A stretch of DNA of 64,000 bases from Rhizobium altiplani. GTDB lineage: Bacteria; Pseudomonadota; Alphaproteobacteria; Rhizobiales; Rhizobiaceae. Made by a program: the position numbers and the translations under genes. The stretch lies in contig NZ_LNCD01000036.1 of assembly GCF_001542405.1 (NCBI RefSeq), positions 1-64,000 on the forward strand, written 5' to 3'. Positions 9,650 through 18,485 of this stretch are shown here, piece by piece. Numbering within the stretch: position 1 is the stretch's first letter; each line of letters opens with the position of its first letter. The notes below the pieces were generated by a model, which was not told where the DNA came from, did no database searches, and was given only the letters and a program-made list of their open reading frames with translations.

Positions 9650-11254
9650 CTAGCGTTCCTTGGTGACCGTACGCAATTGCGTCGACCACGACGGATTAAG
9701 CGCTAGCCCTTTGATATCGGCGCGCACGCCCACGGTATCCACCACCTCGGAGAAAGGCTGGATCGCCGGCACGAGGTCGGCATAATACCCCTGAATATCG
9801 CCGTAGAGCTTAGCCTGAGCAGTCTTGTCGCCTTCAACCTGTGCAGCATCGATCATGCTGTTCAGTTTCTCGTCGAAGAACGACGTGCGCCAACCCTGGA
9901 AGTTTGTCAGCTTTGCCTCATCCGAATTGTTCGGGTTGTAGGCGATAGCGCGCAGATTGGAGTCAGGATGCGGCAACTGTCCGCCGCCGCCGCGACCGAC
10001 AAGCAACTCGAATTTGCGTTCGCGCATCGCGCCGTAAATCTGATCGCCGGACCCGGTGATGACTTCGGCCTTGATGCCCGCCTGCGCAAGTGTCGCCTGG
10101 AGAGCCGTTGCGAGGTTCAAGAACGGCGCGTCCGAAATACCGCGAAGCGTCGTCGAAAAACCGTTCGGATAGCCTGCTTCGGCCAGCAGCGCCTTCGCCT
10201 TCTCGACATCGAGCTTGTAGCCGGCATCAGGCGATGCACCGAAGATGCCGCTTGGGATCGGCCGATCGCGTAGCTTGCCGAAATAAGGCAGGACAGTCTT
10301 GTCGAGACCCTGATAGTCGATCAGATAGCGAAGCGCCTCGCGAACCTTCGGGTTCTTGAACTTCTCATCCTTCATCGACACCGCAAGGTAATAGAAGCCA
10401 CTGCCACCGATTGTTTCTATCTTCACGTCCTTGTTGGCTTCCAGCGACTTGAGATCGGCCGCCGACATCGAGAAGGCAATGTCGATATCGCCCTTCTCCA
10501 GCATCAGGCGCTGGCTCTGCGATTCTGCCAGATGACGCATGATGATGCGGCGCATCGCCGGCTTATCGCCCCAATATTTGTCGTTGCGATCAAGAACGAC
10601 GCGCTCGTTCGAGCGCCATTCACCAAGCACGAACGGTCCCGACCCCGCCGAATGCGTCGTCAGCCAGGCGGCACCCTTGTCCCCGTCCTTTTCATTTTCC
10701 AGCACAGTCTTGCTGTCATAAATCGATCCCGGACCAACGATGCCCAGGGTCATGATGATAAGTTCCGGGTCAACCTTCTTGGGAAGGGTGATGACCACCG
10801 TCTTGACGTCCGGAGCGGCGAAGCTTGCCTCGGCGTTGTCGGCAGTGAATCCATGGGTCTTCAAAAACGACGCCTGTGCCAGGTTCAGTAACATCAGCCG
10901 CTTCAACGACCAGACGACATCCTCGGACGTGACAGGGTTGCCCGAAGCAAAGGCAGCCCCGTCTCGCAAGGTGAAAGTAATCTTCGACTTGTCATCGCTG
11001 ACGACCCAGCTCTCCGCGAGTTGAGGCGTGACCTCGGACCTGTTGACAGGATCGAGTGAAACCAGGTTGTCGTATATGTTGGCGAGAACCTGGACCGTCT
11101 CCTTGCCGGTAATGGCCGCCGGATCCAATGTCAGGATATTGTTCATCGAGAAGCCAACAACAAGCATGTTTGGCGGCGTTTCGGCACGAAGCGGTGCGCT
11201 CCAGCTTGCTGCGCCGATAACCGCTGCAGCAATGATTGCCTTCATGTGATACAT
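9650..11254 (-). CDS. ABC transporter substrate-binding protein, SBP_bac_5 (DppA/OppA) family
   Basis: The 534-residue protein starts at ATG 11254 behind AAAGGAGG. A Sec signal peptide follows (MKAIIAAAVIGAASWSAPLRAETP, cleavage likely after RAE or LRA), so it is periplasmic. Family-5 motifs are present: LVVGFSMNNILTLDPAAI, FTLRDGAAFASGNPVTSEDVVWSLKR and KVREALRYLIDY. It is the first gene of the importer operon ending with the hydrolase at 4920. A paralogue lies at 13789-15381 with the same MNNILTLDPAAI core. Family-5 binding proteins carry peptides, nickel or oligosaccharides; here the neighbours argue for a uronic acid oligomer. Confidence 0.9.
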   Translation of the reverse strand: MYHMKAIIAAAVIGAASWSAPLRAETPPNMLVVGFSMNNILTLDPAAITGKETVQVLANIYDNLVSLDPVNRSEVTPQLAESWVVSDDKSKITFTLRDGAAFASGNPVTSEDVVWSLKRLMLLNLAQASFLKTHGFTADNAEASFAAPDVKTVVITLPKKVDPELIIMTLGIVGPGSIYDSKTVLENEKDGDKGAAWLTTHSAGSGPFVLGEWRSNERVVLDRNDKYWGDKPAMRRIIMRHLAESQSQRLMLEKGDIDIAFSMSAADLKSLEANKDVKIETIGGSGFYYLAVSMKDEKFKNPKVREALRYLIDYQGLDKTVLPYFGKLRDRPIPSGIFGASPDAGYKLDVEKAKALLAEAGYPNGFSTTLRGISDAPFLNLATALQATLAQAGIKAEVITGSGDQIYGAMRERKFELLVGRGGGGQLPHPDSNLRAIAYNPNNSDEAKLTNFQGWRTSFFDEKLNSMIDAAQVEGDKTAQAKLYGDIQGYYADLVPAIQPFSEVVDTVGVRADIKGLALNPSWSTQLRTVTKER

Positions 11255-11300
11255 CGAAAATCCTCCTTTGCCGACTCCCGATCGACTGGTGATACTATCT

Positions 11301-11332
11301 GTCATAATATCTCATTAGTCAAGTTGTATGAT
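11301..11332. promoter_or_regulatory. Candidate GntR operators upstream of the importer operon
   Basis: GTCATAATAT (11301-11310) is the exact reverse complement of the 10-mer at 2683 and 3560. TTGTATGAT (11324-11332) is the reverse complement of ATCATACAA, the second motif of this cluster (ATCATAYRA). Both lie 46-78 bp upstream of the binding protein start at 11254, where an operator controlling the importer operon is expected. Confidence 0.5.
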
Positions 11333-11653
11333 ATGCTCAAACAGCAGCGATCTGTATTTCGCGAGCGGGCGGCAATTGCCCTGACGGTCAGAAACACCTC
11401 CCGATAGCAAGAGCGCATGGAGAGCAACTCGCGGGCACTGGCCCGTAAGGCAAAAAGCTCCTCAAACCGATGTCCTCGAAGCGGTGAGCCGCGTCGATCT
11501 GAGGCGTAGCGTCCAAAGACGCCGACTGCAATTGTTGAATGCCTTCAGGTAGCCGGCGCGTCCTTCAAGAACGCCGGTTCTCATCTTCGTCGGAAGCGCA
11601 AACGGCGAAGGCAGCTTCCTTGGGAAGGCCCCGCCGTTCCGCAGTGCTTATTG
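11333..11653. other. Intergenic stretch without a recognisable gene
   Basis: About 320 bp between the promoter of the importer operon and the stop of the racemase-type gene. I see no frame with family signatures and no strong hairpin. A frame covering 11565-12407 is only a shadow of the downstream gene. Confidence 0.5.
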
Positions 11654-12733
11654 TCAGAGGCTGTAGCGCTGAATAGCAGCGCGATCCAATGCCATTGCCC
11701 ATCCCGGCGCATCGGGAATCCGTGCTAGACCGTCGATAAGATCGATCTTCTCCTGATAGAGCGGAGCGAACCAATCCATGTATTCGAGAGAATGAGCCGT
11801 AGGCACATGAGCAAGGAGCTGCAAGCTCATTTCCGGGAAGAGGTGTGACGAAACCGGTAAGTCGAAGCTCGCCGCCAGCGCGCCGACGCGCGCAAATTCC
11901 GTTACACCACCAACCCGCTGAAGATCGGGCATGAGAATGGAGGCGGCGCCTGCTTCGATCATCCGCCGAAAACCGTAGCGAGTGTATTCGTTCTCCCCTG
12001 AGGCGATCGGTATTCGCAGGGCGTTCGCCACCTTGGCCGAATCCTCGAGGGCATGCGCCGGCACTGGTTCCTCGAACCAGGCGATGTCGAACGGCGCCAA
12101 CGCATCGCCGAGCCTGATGGCGGCATCCGCATCCAGCACCTGATTGGCATCGACCATCAGCCCGATCTCGCTGCCGATCGCCGCCCGGACCGCTTTGACA
12201 CGCGGAAGGTCGACTTCGATCCTTCCGGCAAGGCGCAGCTTCATCGCCTTGAAACCCTGCGCGACGAAACCCTCGGCTTGGCGCACCAGTGCCGGGATGT
12301 CCTGGGTGAGCCACAGCCCGCCGCTCGCATAGGCTGGAATTGTCTCCCGGCACCTGCCGAGCATCCGCGAGATCGAAAGACCAGTGCGCTTGGCTCTGAG
12401 GTCCCATATAGCTCCGTCGATCGCCGAAATGCCCATGATCGAGACGCCGGTGAAGCCGATGAAGTTGATGCGTCGCCAGGCATCCGCCCAGAATGCGCCG
12501 GTATCGTCCGGATGAAGGCCGATCACAGCGTCGGACAGCACATGCACCATGGCGTCCAGAAGCTTTACCTGCTCCGGCCGGATGGTGAAGATGAGGTTTT
12601 CACCTCGCAATCCTTCATCGGTGCCGAGGTCTACGACGATGCAGGAGAGCTGGCGAATGGTGGCGGTGGCATTGCCGAGCGGTTCGGCGAGAGGCAGGCT
12701 AACGGCGGTGGTAGTGAGGTGGGTAATTTTCAT
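11654..12733 (-). CDS. Mandelate racemase/muconate lactonizing superfamily enzyme, probable aldarate or galactarolactone-converting
   Basis: This 359-residue enolase-superfamily enzyme has metal ligands Asp195 (LMVDANQ), Glu221 (WFEEPV) and Glu247 (ASGENEY), the Asp270-His297 dyad (LMPDLQRVGG and VSSHLFPE) and K165-x-R167 on the second strand. The layout is that of the mandelate racemase group, with Arg in place of the second Lys as in several cycloisomerases and dehydratases. It starts 6 bp after udh, so it should act on the Udh product, a galactaro- or glucaro-lactone, giving the keto-deoxy-aldarate used by KdgD. It resembles but is not clearly orthologous to the Agrobacterium galactarolactone cycloisomerase; direct dehydration of the open aldarate is the alternative. 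Confidence 0.82.
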   Translation of the reverse strand: MKITHLTTTAVSLPLAEPLGNATATIRQLSCIVVDLGTDEGLRGENLIFTIRPEQVKLLDAMVHVLSDAVIGLHPDDTGAFWADAWRRINFIGFTGVSIMGISAIDGAIWDLRAKRTGLSISRMLGRCRETIPAYASGGLWLTQDIPALVRQAEGFVAQGFKAMKLRLAGRIEVDLPRVKAVRAAIGSEIGLMVDANQVLDADAAIRLGDALAPFDIAWFEEPVPAHALEDSAKVANALRIPIASGENEYTRYGFRRMIEAGAASILMPDLQRVGGVTEFARVGALAASFDLPVSSHLFPEMSLQLLAHVPTAHSLEYMDWFAPLYQEKIDLIDGLARIPDAPGWAMALDRAAIQRYSL

Positions 12734-12739
12734 GAGACG

Positions 12740-13555
12740 TTACCGGATCGGGGAGCGCGGAGGCTCGATATAGATTGGCTCGTCGACGAAACCACCGCCT
12801 TGCCATTTTGCATGGGACGAGTCCTTGTCCGGGATGCCGGGGCTGCGCTCCAGTTCGGCGCGATAGGTCTCAGAATTGTCCTTCGGCTTCCAGCCGAGAT
12901 AGGCGGAAGCCGAATTGTCCCACCATTTCGTCTGGTTGTCGGAAACGCCCCAGATGGTCGGACAACCGAGATAGGGCGCTTTGAACACTCGCTCGGTGAG
13001 CGAGGCCATGTCGTCGAAGCTCAGCCAGATCGCCAGCATTCGCACTGTCGTCGGCTTCGGCCAGCATGCGCCGATGCGGACGATCGCCGTCTCCTGACCG
13101 AACTTGTGGAAATACATCTGCGCCAGGGCTTCGCCGAAGCATTTCGATACGCCGTAGAGGCCGTCCGGTTTGGTCGGCTGGTCGACGCTGATCAACTGGT
13201 CCTGGCGATAGAAGCCAACCGTGTGATTGCTGCTAGCGAACAGGATACGCGGCTTGCCATGCTTGCGCGCCGCTTCGTAGAGATTGTAGAGGCCGCGTAT
13301 ATTGGCCTCCAGAATACTGTCGAAGGTGTTTTCCGACGGGATGCCGCCGAAATGCAAGATACCGTCACAGCCTTCCACCATTCGCATCACACCGTCAGCA
13401 TCCATCAGGTCGCAGCTGACCGGTTCCTCATTGGGCGCAATTGCCGTCAGCGGGGTGATATCGGAAACGCGAATGGTTTCGGCCAGATGACCGAGTCGTT
13501 GCCGCATGGCCATGCCCATACTGCCGGCAGCTCCGGTGATCAGAAGCCGCTTCAT
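12740..13555 (-). CDS. udh: NAD-dependent uronate dehydrogenase
   Basis: The 271-residue extended-SDR-like protein has the NAD motif TGAAGSMG (7-14), the Ser of the active site in LFASSNHTVGF and the Tyr134-x3-Lys138 pair in DGLYGVSKCFGE. The stretches KPRILFASSNHT and LYNLYEAARKHG closely match the Agrobacterium Udh family as I know it. The enzyme oxidises D-galacturonate or D-glucuronate to the aldaro-lactone, the first step of the oxidative route. ATG 13555 is preceded by GGAGGAGTAGG. It leads a two-gene leftward operon with the racemase-type enzyme and is divergent from the second binding protein gene. Confidence 0.93.
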   Translation of the reverse strand: MKRLLITGAAGSMGMAMRQRLGHLAETIRVSDITPLTAIAPNEEPVSCDLMDADGVMRMVEGCDGILHFGGIPSENTFDSILEANIRGLYNLYEAARKHGKPRILFASSNHTVGFYRQDQLISVDQPTKPDGLYGVSKCFGEALAQMYFHKFGQETAIVRIGACWPKPTTVRMLAIWLSFDDMASLTERVFKAPYLGCPTIWGVSDNQTKWWDNSASAYLGWKPKDNSETYRAELERSPGIPDKDSSHAKWQGGGFVDEPIYIEPPRSPIR

Positions 13556-13603
13556 CCTACTCCTCCTATTCGGACCGAACTCATGTCGGGTAACAGCAAT
13601 CTT

Positions 13604-13752
13604 ATCATATGACAAGGCGTCAGAAATACGATGCCAAGGCTTTATCGAAGCTCCCTGAGTTTTCTTGTTTAGACAAATTTGCGCGATACTGCCAGCATAT
13701 GTTGACGAAGGAAGCCGTTTATGTCTTCATACAAGACCGCAGCTCATATGAT
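13604..13752. promoter_or_regulatory. Two candidate operators in the divergent udh/binding-protein promoter region
   Basis: ATCATATGA occurs at 13604-13612, 49 bp upstream of udh. Its reverse complement TCATATGAT occurs at 13744-13752, 37 bp upstream of the binding protein gene at 13789. Both fit ATCATAYRA, also seen at 2705-2713 and 11324-11332. One site near each divergent start suggests that both transcripts obey the cluster's GntR regulator. Confidence 0.5.
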
Positions 13753-13788
13753 GTCTTACCCCGAGCGCGCCAGAATGGAGGAACCCCA

Positions 13789-15381
13789 ATGAAATGGATG
13801 AGGCATGTGGCGCTCGCCACGGCTTTGACGCTGTCCGCGCCGATGGTCGCATTTGCGGACACGCCTGCCGACCAGTTGATCGTCGGCCTGAGCATGAACA
13901 ATATCCTTACTCTGGATCCGGCTGCGATCTCGGGCCGCGAGGCGACCGGCGTCATCACCAATCTCTACGACACGCTGGTGGAACTGGGCGCCGACAAGAA
14001 GACCGTTAATCCGGGCCTTGCGAGCTCCTGGACGATCGCCGACGATGGCTCGATCACCTTTACGCTGAGAGACGGCGCGAAGTTCAGCTCCGGCAACCCG
14101 GTGACAGCGCAAGACGTCGTCGGGTCGATTAAGCGCAACATCAACCTTGGTCTTGTCGGAGCGGGCGTTTGGTCGTCCTTTGGCTACAGGGGCAACAATA
14201 TCGACTCGCTTTTGACGGCGGACGGCAACAAGATCACCCTCAAGCCCGCCCAAGCGACCGATCCGCAGCTCACCCTCGATATCTTCGGCAAGCCAGATGC
14301 GAGCGCGGTCGTCGACATGAAGACCGTCATGTCCCACGAGACCAATGGCGACAGGGGCGCGGCCTGGCTGAAGGTCAATGCCGCCGGCTCCGGAGCCTTC
14401 AGCCTGACGCGCTGGTCCTCCAACGAAATGCTCATACTGACGCGATTTGACGATTACTGGGGCGAAAAACCCAAGATGAAGCGGGTCATCTTCCGTCACC
14501 TTCCGGAGTCCCAGACCAAACGCCTGATGCTGGAAAAGGGTGACGTCGATGTCGCGATCGGTCTTTCCGTTCCGGATATCGCCGCACTCAGCAATAACAA
14601 GGATGTCGAAGTCCAGAGGACGCCGAGCTCGGGCTTCTACTTCCTCGCAGTCAGCATGAAGGACGAACGGTTCAAGAACCAGGATGTCCGCATGGCGATC
14701 CGTTATCTCATCGATTACGACGGCATCAACGAGACAATCATGCCGAATTACGGCGCCAAGCGTCTGCGCCCAGTCGCCGAGGGCGTGATCGGCGCCCTGC
14801 CGGATCCCGACTACAAGGTCGATGTCGCCAAGGCCAAGGAACTGCTCGCCAGGGCGGGTTATCCGAACGGTTTCGCCGTCAAGCTGCTGACGCTCAACGA
14901 ACCGCCGTTTGCCGACGCAGCCACCGCGATCCAGGCGACGCTGGCCCAAGCTGGCATCAAGGCCGAGATCGTCCAGGGGGCCGGAGACCAGATCTATGGC
15001 CCGATGCGTGAACGCAAGTTCGAGATGATCGTCGGCCGCGGCGGCGGTGGTCAGGAGCCGCATCCGCATTCCAACCTACGAGCACTTGTCATCAATCCAA
15101 ACAATGCCGACGATGCCAAGCTCAGCGGAATTATCGGCTGGCGGACCTCTTTCTTCGACCAGCAGCTGAACGACATGTCGGCCAAAGCCCTGGTGGAACG
15201 CGACCAGGGCAAGCAGAAGGCAATGTATGAGGACATCCAGAAGCGCTACGAGGACCTCGTTCCGGCCCTGCAGCCGATTTCGGCAGTCGTCGACAGCGTC
15301 GTCTACCGCGCTGACGTCAAGGGTTACGAAAACCATTACGGCTGGACCGTTCGTCTCCGCACTGTCTCCAAGCAGCGCTGA
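13789..15381 (+). CDS. ABC transporter substrate-binding protein, SBP_bac_5 family (orphan paralogue)
   Basis: The 530-residue periplasmic protein starts at ATG 13789 behind GGAGGAACCCC and has a signal peptide (MKWMRHVALATALTLSAPMVAFAD). It shares long stretches with the binding protein at 9650-11254, for example GLSMNNILTLDPAAI, FTLRDGAKFSSGNPVTAQDVV and GAGDQIYGPMRERKFE, so the two are clear paralogues. No permease or ATPase follows it; after a hairpin comes an unrelated gene. I infer that it feeds the importer encoded at 6039-9582 with a second, related substrate. The frame upstream to 13609 is non-coding promoter DNA. Confidence 0.9.
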   Translation: MKWMRHVALATALTLSAPMVAFADTPADQLIVGLSMNNILTLDPAAISGREATGVITNLYDTLVELGADKKTVNPGLASSWTIADDGSITFTLRDGAKFSSGNPVTAQDVVGSIKRNINLGLVGAGVWSSFGYRGNNIDSLLTADGNKITLKPAQATDPQLTLDIFGKPDASAVVDMKTVMSHETNGDRGAAWLKVNAAGSGAFSLTRWSSNEMLILTRFDDYWGEKPKMKRVIFRHLPESQTKRLMLEKGDVDVAIGLSVPDIAALSNNKDVEVQRTPSSGFYFLAVSMKDERFKNQDVRMAIRYLIDYDGINETIMPNYGAKRLRPVAEGVIGALPDPDYKVDVAKAKELLARAGYPNGFAVKLLTLNEPPFADAATAIQATLAQAGIKAEIVQGAGDQIYGPMRERKFEMIVGRGGGGQEPHPHSNLRALVINPNNADDAKLSGIIGWRTSFFDQQLNDMSAKALVERDQGKQKAMYEDIQKRYEDLVPALQPISAVVDSVVYRADVKGYENHYGWTVRLRTVSKQR

Positions 15382-15404
15382 TCCTCATAAGCTCCTCCGG
15401 GAAG

Positions 15405-15434
15405 TGCCCGCGGCCACCGCTGCGGGCGCCTTTA
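15405..15434 (+). terminator. Rho-independent-like terminator after the orphan binding protein gene
   Basis: GCCCGC (15406-15411) pairs with GCGGGC (15422-15427), with a 10-base loop, followed by GCCTTTAT. It lies 25 bp after the stop codon at 15381. The T run is short, as is usual in rhizobia. Confidence 0.6.
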
Positions 15435-15733
15435 TCGGGCACGGGTGATCAAGGACCTGCCTGACGCCATCGCGCATTTTTCAGCGTTGCGCGGCTATGC
15501 ATGCCTGAGATCGTCAGCCAGGCTGCCAATGCCAGCTCCCTTTGGCGCCCTCACATCGCGCCAATGGTTATTGAGCGGCCGCAGCCGTAGCTATTGAGTA
15601 GGATTGATCAGGCCGTCGCTCCCGAACCCGCTGTTGCATTTGGTGGCGGTGCAGTCGAAGTTTCGTTACGAACCTTTAACTTCTCAAAACGGCCAGCAAA
15701 TGCGAACAAAGAAAGGATGAACAGAGGCACCCG

Positions 15734-16237
15734 ATGAAGAGTTTCTTTCAACGCTATGCAACGCCATTCATAACCGGGCTTTTCCTGGTTTCATTGATTT
15801 CCGGGATCGCACTCTTCTTTCACTTCGGCCCCGGCTCATTCCATGGGATGCATGAATGGTTGAGCATGGTCCTAATCCTGCCGTTTGCGCTGCATCTTTG
15901 GAAAAACTGGCGATCCTTCATCAATTATTTCCGCCGCGCTCCGATGGCCATCGCACTTGCGATTTCCTTGGCGGCCGCGCTTTACTACTTCCTTCCTTCA
16001 GCGCCATCGGAAGGACGACGGGCTGGCGGCCCACCTCAGTTCGCGTTCACCAGTGTCATCCTCAGAAACTCCCTAACAGAGGTGGCTCCGCTTCTTCAGA
16101 CTCCTACCGAAGACCTAATAGCTGGCCTGAAGGCAAACGGATTTTCGGCCGCAACTCCCGAACTTCCCTTGACGGAGATCGCATCGCGTTCAGGAAAGAG
16201 CGAGGGCGAGTTGGTTCAGAGCCTATTGCCTAGATAA
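15734..16237 (+). CDS. DUF4405-type small membrane protein
   Basis: A 167-residue protein with three hydrophobic segments at about 10-30 (TPFITGLFLVSLISGIALFF), 42-58 (WLSMVLILPFALHLWKN) and 70-88. The pattern GSFHGMHEWLSM...ALHLWKNWRSF, with regularly spaced His and Trp, is typical of DUF4405, a family resembling small cytochrome b-like membrane domains. A soluble C-terminal part of about 70 residues follows, rich in Leu, Glu and Ser. It stands alone, with a promoter gap of 300 bp upstream and a hairpin downstream. Function unknown; membrane redox or sensing roles are possible. Confidence 0.7.
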   Translation: MKSFFQRYATPFITGLFLVSLISGIALFFHFGPGSFHGMHEWLSMVLILPFALHLWKNWRSFINYFRRAPMAIALAISLAAALYYFLPSAPSEGRRAGGPPQFAFTSVILRNSLTEVAPLLQTPTEDLIAGLKANGFSAATPELPLTEIASRSGKSEGELVQSLLPR

Positions 16238-16617
16238 AGCAAGTCCTGAAAGACGCGGAGATGAGCGCCTTGTCCTTCATACACCACGAAGGCGCTCCGG
16301 CGTGTCTAAACAGTTATGGATCGACGGCGGTCCCACACGAACTGAGTTTTTTCGTGAAACCGCCGGCGCTTTGATAAAAGGGAACCGTAGAGTTCGGCCT
16401 GTTCAACCGACCCCGAGAAGGTGTCACAACCAGAGCGCTTTCGGAGAACGGGCCTGCAAGCAGACGCCATACCCGGGTGTCAGGCGAGTTTCGGATCGTC
16501 CAAGCGCCATTCGATAGTGCTGACGAGAAAAAGGCGACCGACCCGAGGATCCGTCCGCCCGCTATCCCAGAGCGCAAACCGTCGAAGAACACGACCGTAG
16601 TGGCATGAACTTCGGTC
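16238..16617. other. Intergenic stretch with a long inverted repeat
   Basis: GAGCGCCTT (16263-16271) and AAGGCGCTC (16289-16297) form a perfect nine-pair inverted repeat with a 17-base loop, 26 bp after the DUF4405 stop. It may end that transcript, though no T run follows. The remaining ~320 bp show no recognisable gene; a 71-codon frame at 16302-16517 has no supporting features. Confidence 0.5.
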
Positions 16618-18465
16618 CTAAGCGTCTTGGTCGATCCTGACCAGGTGGCCGGGGCTGACTTCGCGATACTGGCGTGTTGGTGGGACGTAGTCGAGGGGAC
16701 GCACCGGGCTTTTCAGCTCGTCAGCCGCGAGGTTTCGCCGGATACCTCGGCGGGCGGGATCGGGGACCGGCACTGCAGCTATCAGTTTCTTCGTATAGCT
16801 GTGCTGCGGATTGCCGAAGACCGCCGGACGCGGCCCGATTTCCACGATCTCGCCAAGATACATGACTGCGACCCGGTGGCTGAGGCGCTCGACGACGGCC
16901 ATGTCGTGCGAGATAAACAGGTAGGCCAGGTCGAGGCTCTTTTGCAGGTCCATCAGGAGATTGCAGACCTGCGCCTTGATCGAGACATCGAGCGCCGAAA
17001 CGCTCTCGTCCGCCACGATGACCTTGGGATCAAGTGACAGTGCACGGGCAATGCAGATGCGCTGGCGCTGGCCGCCGGAGAATTCGTGCGGATAGCGGCT
17101 CATCATCTCCGCCTTCAGCCCGACCCGTTCCATGAGGTCGGCGGCCTTGTCGCGTGCCTGAGCGCGCGTTCCAAGGCCGTGTTCGCTGAAGGGTTCAGCG
17201 ATCAAGGTGCCGACGCTCATGCGCGGGTTAAGGCTGGCAAAGGGATCCTGAAAGATCATCTGGATGTTGCGGCGCATGGTGCGCAGACTGGCGCCGTCGA
17301 GTTTCAGAACGTCCTTCCCCTCGAAGCGAACGCTGCCGGACCGCGCATCGAGAAGGCGCATGATCGAGCGGCCGGTCGTCGACTTGCCGCAGCCGGATTC
17401 ACCGACGAGCGAGAGTGTTTCGCCCTGGTGAAGGTCGAAGGAAACGTTCTCGACCGCGTGTATCGCACCGGTTTTGCGCCCGAGCAGCCCGCCGCGAATG
17501 TCGAAGCGGGTGACGAGGCCTTTGACTTCGAGGATCGGCTTCCTGTTATCGTCAACGGTTCGGCAAGCCTCTGCGGCCTCTTTCAGCTGGCCGGTCGCCG
17601 CGTCCACCACCGGGAATGGAAGTGGCCTTGCACGATCCGTCATCGAACCCAGGCGCGGCACCGCTGAAAGCAAGGCGCGGGTATAGGGATGCTGACCGCG
17701 GTGGAAAACGTCGTCCGTCTTTCCTGCTTCAACGGCCTCGCCACGATACATGACGACGGTGCGGTCCGAAATCTCTGCCACCACGCCCATATCGTGGGTG
17801 ATGAAAAGGACGGACATACCCTCCTCTTCCTGCAGCGTCTTTATGAGATCGAGGATCTGGCCCTGGATGGTGACATCGAGCGCGGTCGTTGGCTCGTCGG
17901 CAATCAACAACTTGGGACGCAGGGCCAGCGCCATGGCAATCATCACCCGCTGGCGCATGCCGCCGGAAAACTGGTGGGGATATTCGTCGAAGCGGGAGGC
18001 CGCATTCGGGATCCGGACCTTTTCGAGCAGACGGATCGTCTCAGCCCTGGCTTGCGCCGCCGAAAGATTGCCATGGCAGGTCAGTGCCTCGGAAATCTGC
18101 CGCCCGATGGTGAAGATCGGATTGAGCGAGGTCATCGGCTCCTGAAAGATCATGGCAACGTCCTTGCCGCGGACACCGCGCATCTCCTTGTCGGAGAGCG
18201 AAAGGAGATCCCTCCCATTGAGCAGGATGCGGCCCTCGACGCGACTGCTATTTGCAAGCAGCCGCATGATCGAGAGCGACGTAACGCTCTTGCCTGAGCC
18301 GCTTTCGCCGACGATCGCGACGGTTTCGCCGGGCATCACGTCGAAGGAGACGTCGCGCACGACCGGCCGCCAGGCGCCGTCCACCCTGAATGACGTCGTC
18401 AAGCCGGAGACCGACAAGACGGGTGCCAAGCCTGCGGCGGGCTTGACGGCGGCTGCGGTTGTCAT
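16618..18465 (-). CDS. Fused dual ATP-binding protein of a peptide/glutathione-type ABC importer (GsiA-like)
   Basis: The 615-residue protein holds two complete ATPase cassettes. The first has Walker A GESGSGKS at ~53-60, signature FSGGMRQR and Walker B LLIADEPT. The second has Walker A GESGCGKS near 360, signature FSGGQRQR and Walker B VIVADESV. The OppD-then-OppF order in one chain is the layout of E. coli GsiA, and the length is nearly equal. In the second Walker B the usual D-E-P is D-E-S, a common variant. The start at 18465 has GGAAGGTGAG just upstream; an ATG at 18486 overlaps the previous stop as TAATG. It is the last gene of the operon, so one chain serves both permeases. Confidence 0.9.
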   Translation of the reverse strand: MTTAAAVKPAAGLAPVLSVSGLTTSFRVDGAWRPVVRDVSFDVMPGETVAIVGESGSGKSVTSLSIMRLLANSSRVEGRILLNGRDLLSLSDKEMRGVRGKDVAMIFQEPMTSLNPIFTIGRQISEALTCHGNLSAAQARAETIRLLEKVRIPNAASRFDEYPHQFSGGMRQRVMIAMALALRPKLLIADEPTTALDVTIQGQILDLIKTLQEEEGMSVLFITHDMGVVAEISDRTVVMYRGEAVEAGKTDDVFHRGQHPYTRALLSAVPRLGSMTDRARPLPFPVVDAATGQLKEAAEACRTVDDNRKPILEVKGLVTRFDIRGGLLGRKTGAIHAVENVSFDLHQGETLSLVGESGCGKSTTGRSIMRLLDARSGSVRFEGKDVLKLDGASLRTMRRNIQMIFQDPFASLNPRMSVGTLIAEPFSEHGLGTRAQARDKAADLMERVGLKAEMMSRYPHEFSGGQRQRICIARALSLDPKVIVADESVSALDVSIKAQVCNLLMDLQKSLDLAYLFISHDMAVVERLSHRVAVMYLGEIVEIGPRPAVFGNPQHSYTKKLIAAVPVPDPARRGIRRNLAADELKSPVRPLDYVPPTRQYREVSPGHLVRIDQDA

Positions 18466-18485
18466 GGGCTCACCTTCCATTTGCA

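Noticed and set aside
12053..13612. A 519-codon plus-strand frame opposite udh and the racemase-type gene
   Set aside because: Shadow frame: both opposite genes have complete active sites, and this one shows no domains.
16302..16517. A 71-codon plus-strand frame after the DUF4405 gene
   Set aside because: It lacks a ribosome site and homology and lies in a hairpin-containing gap.
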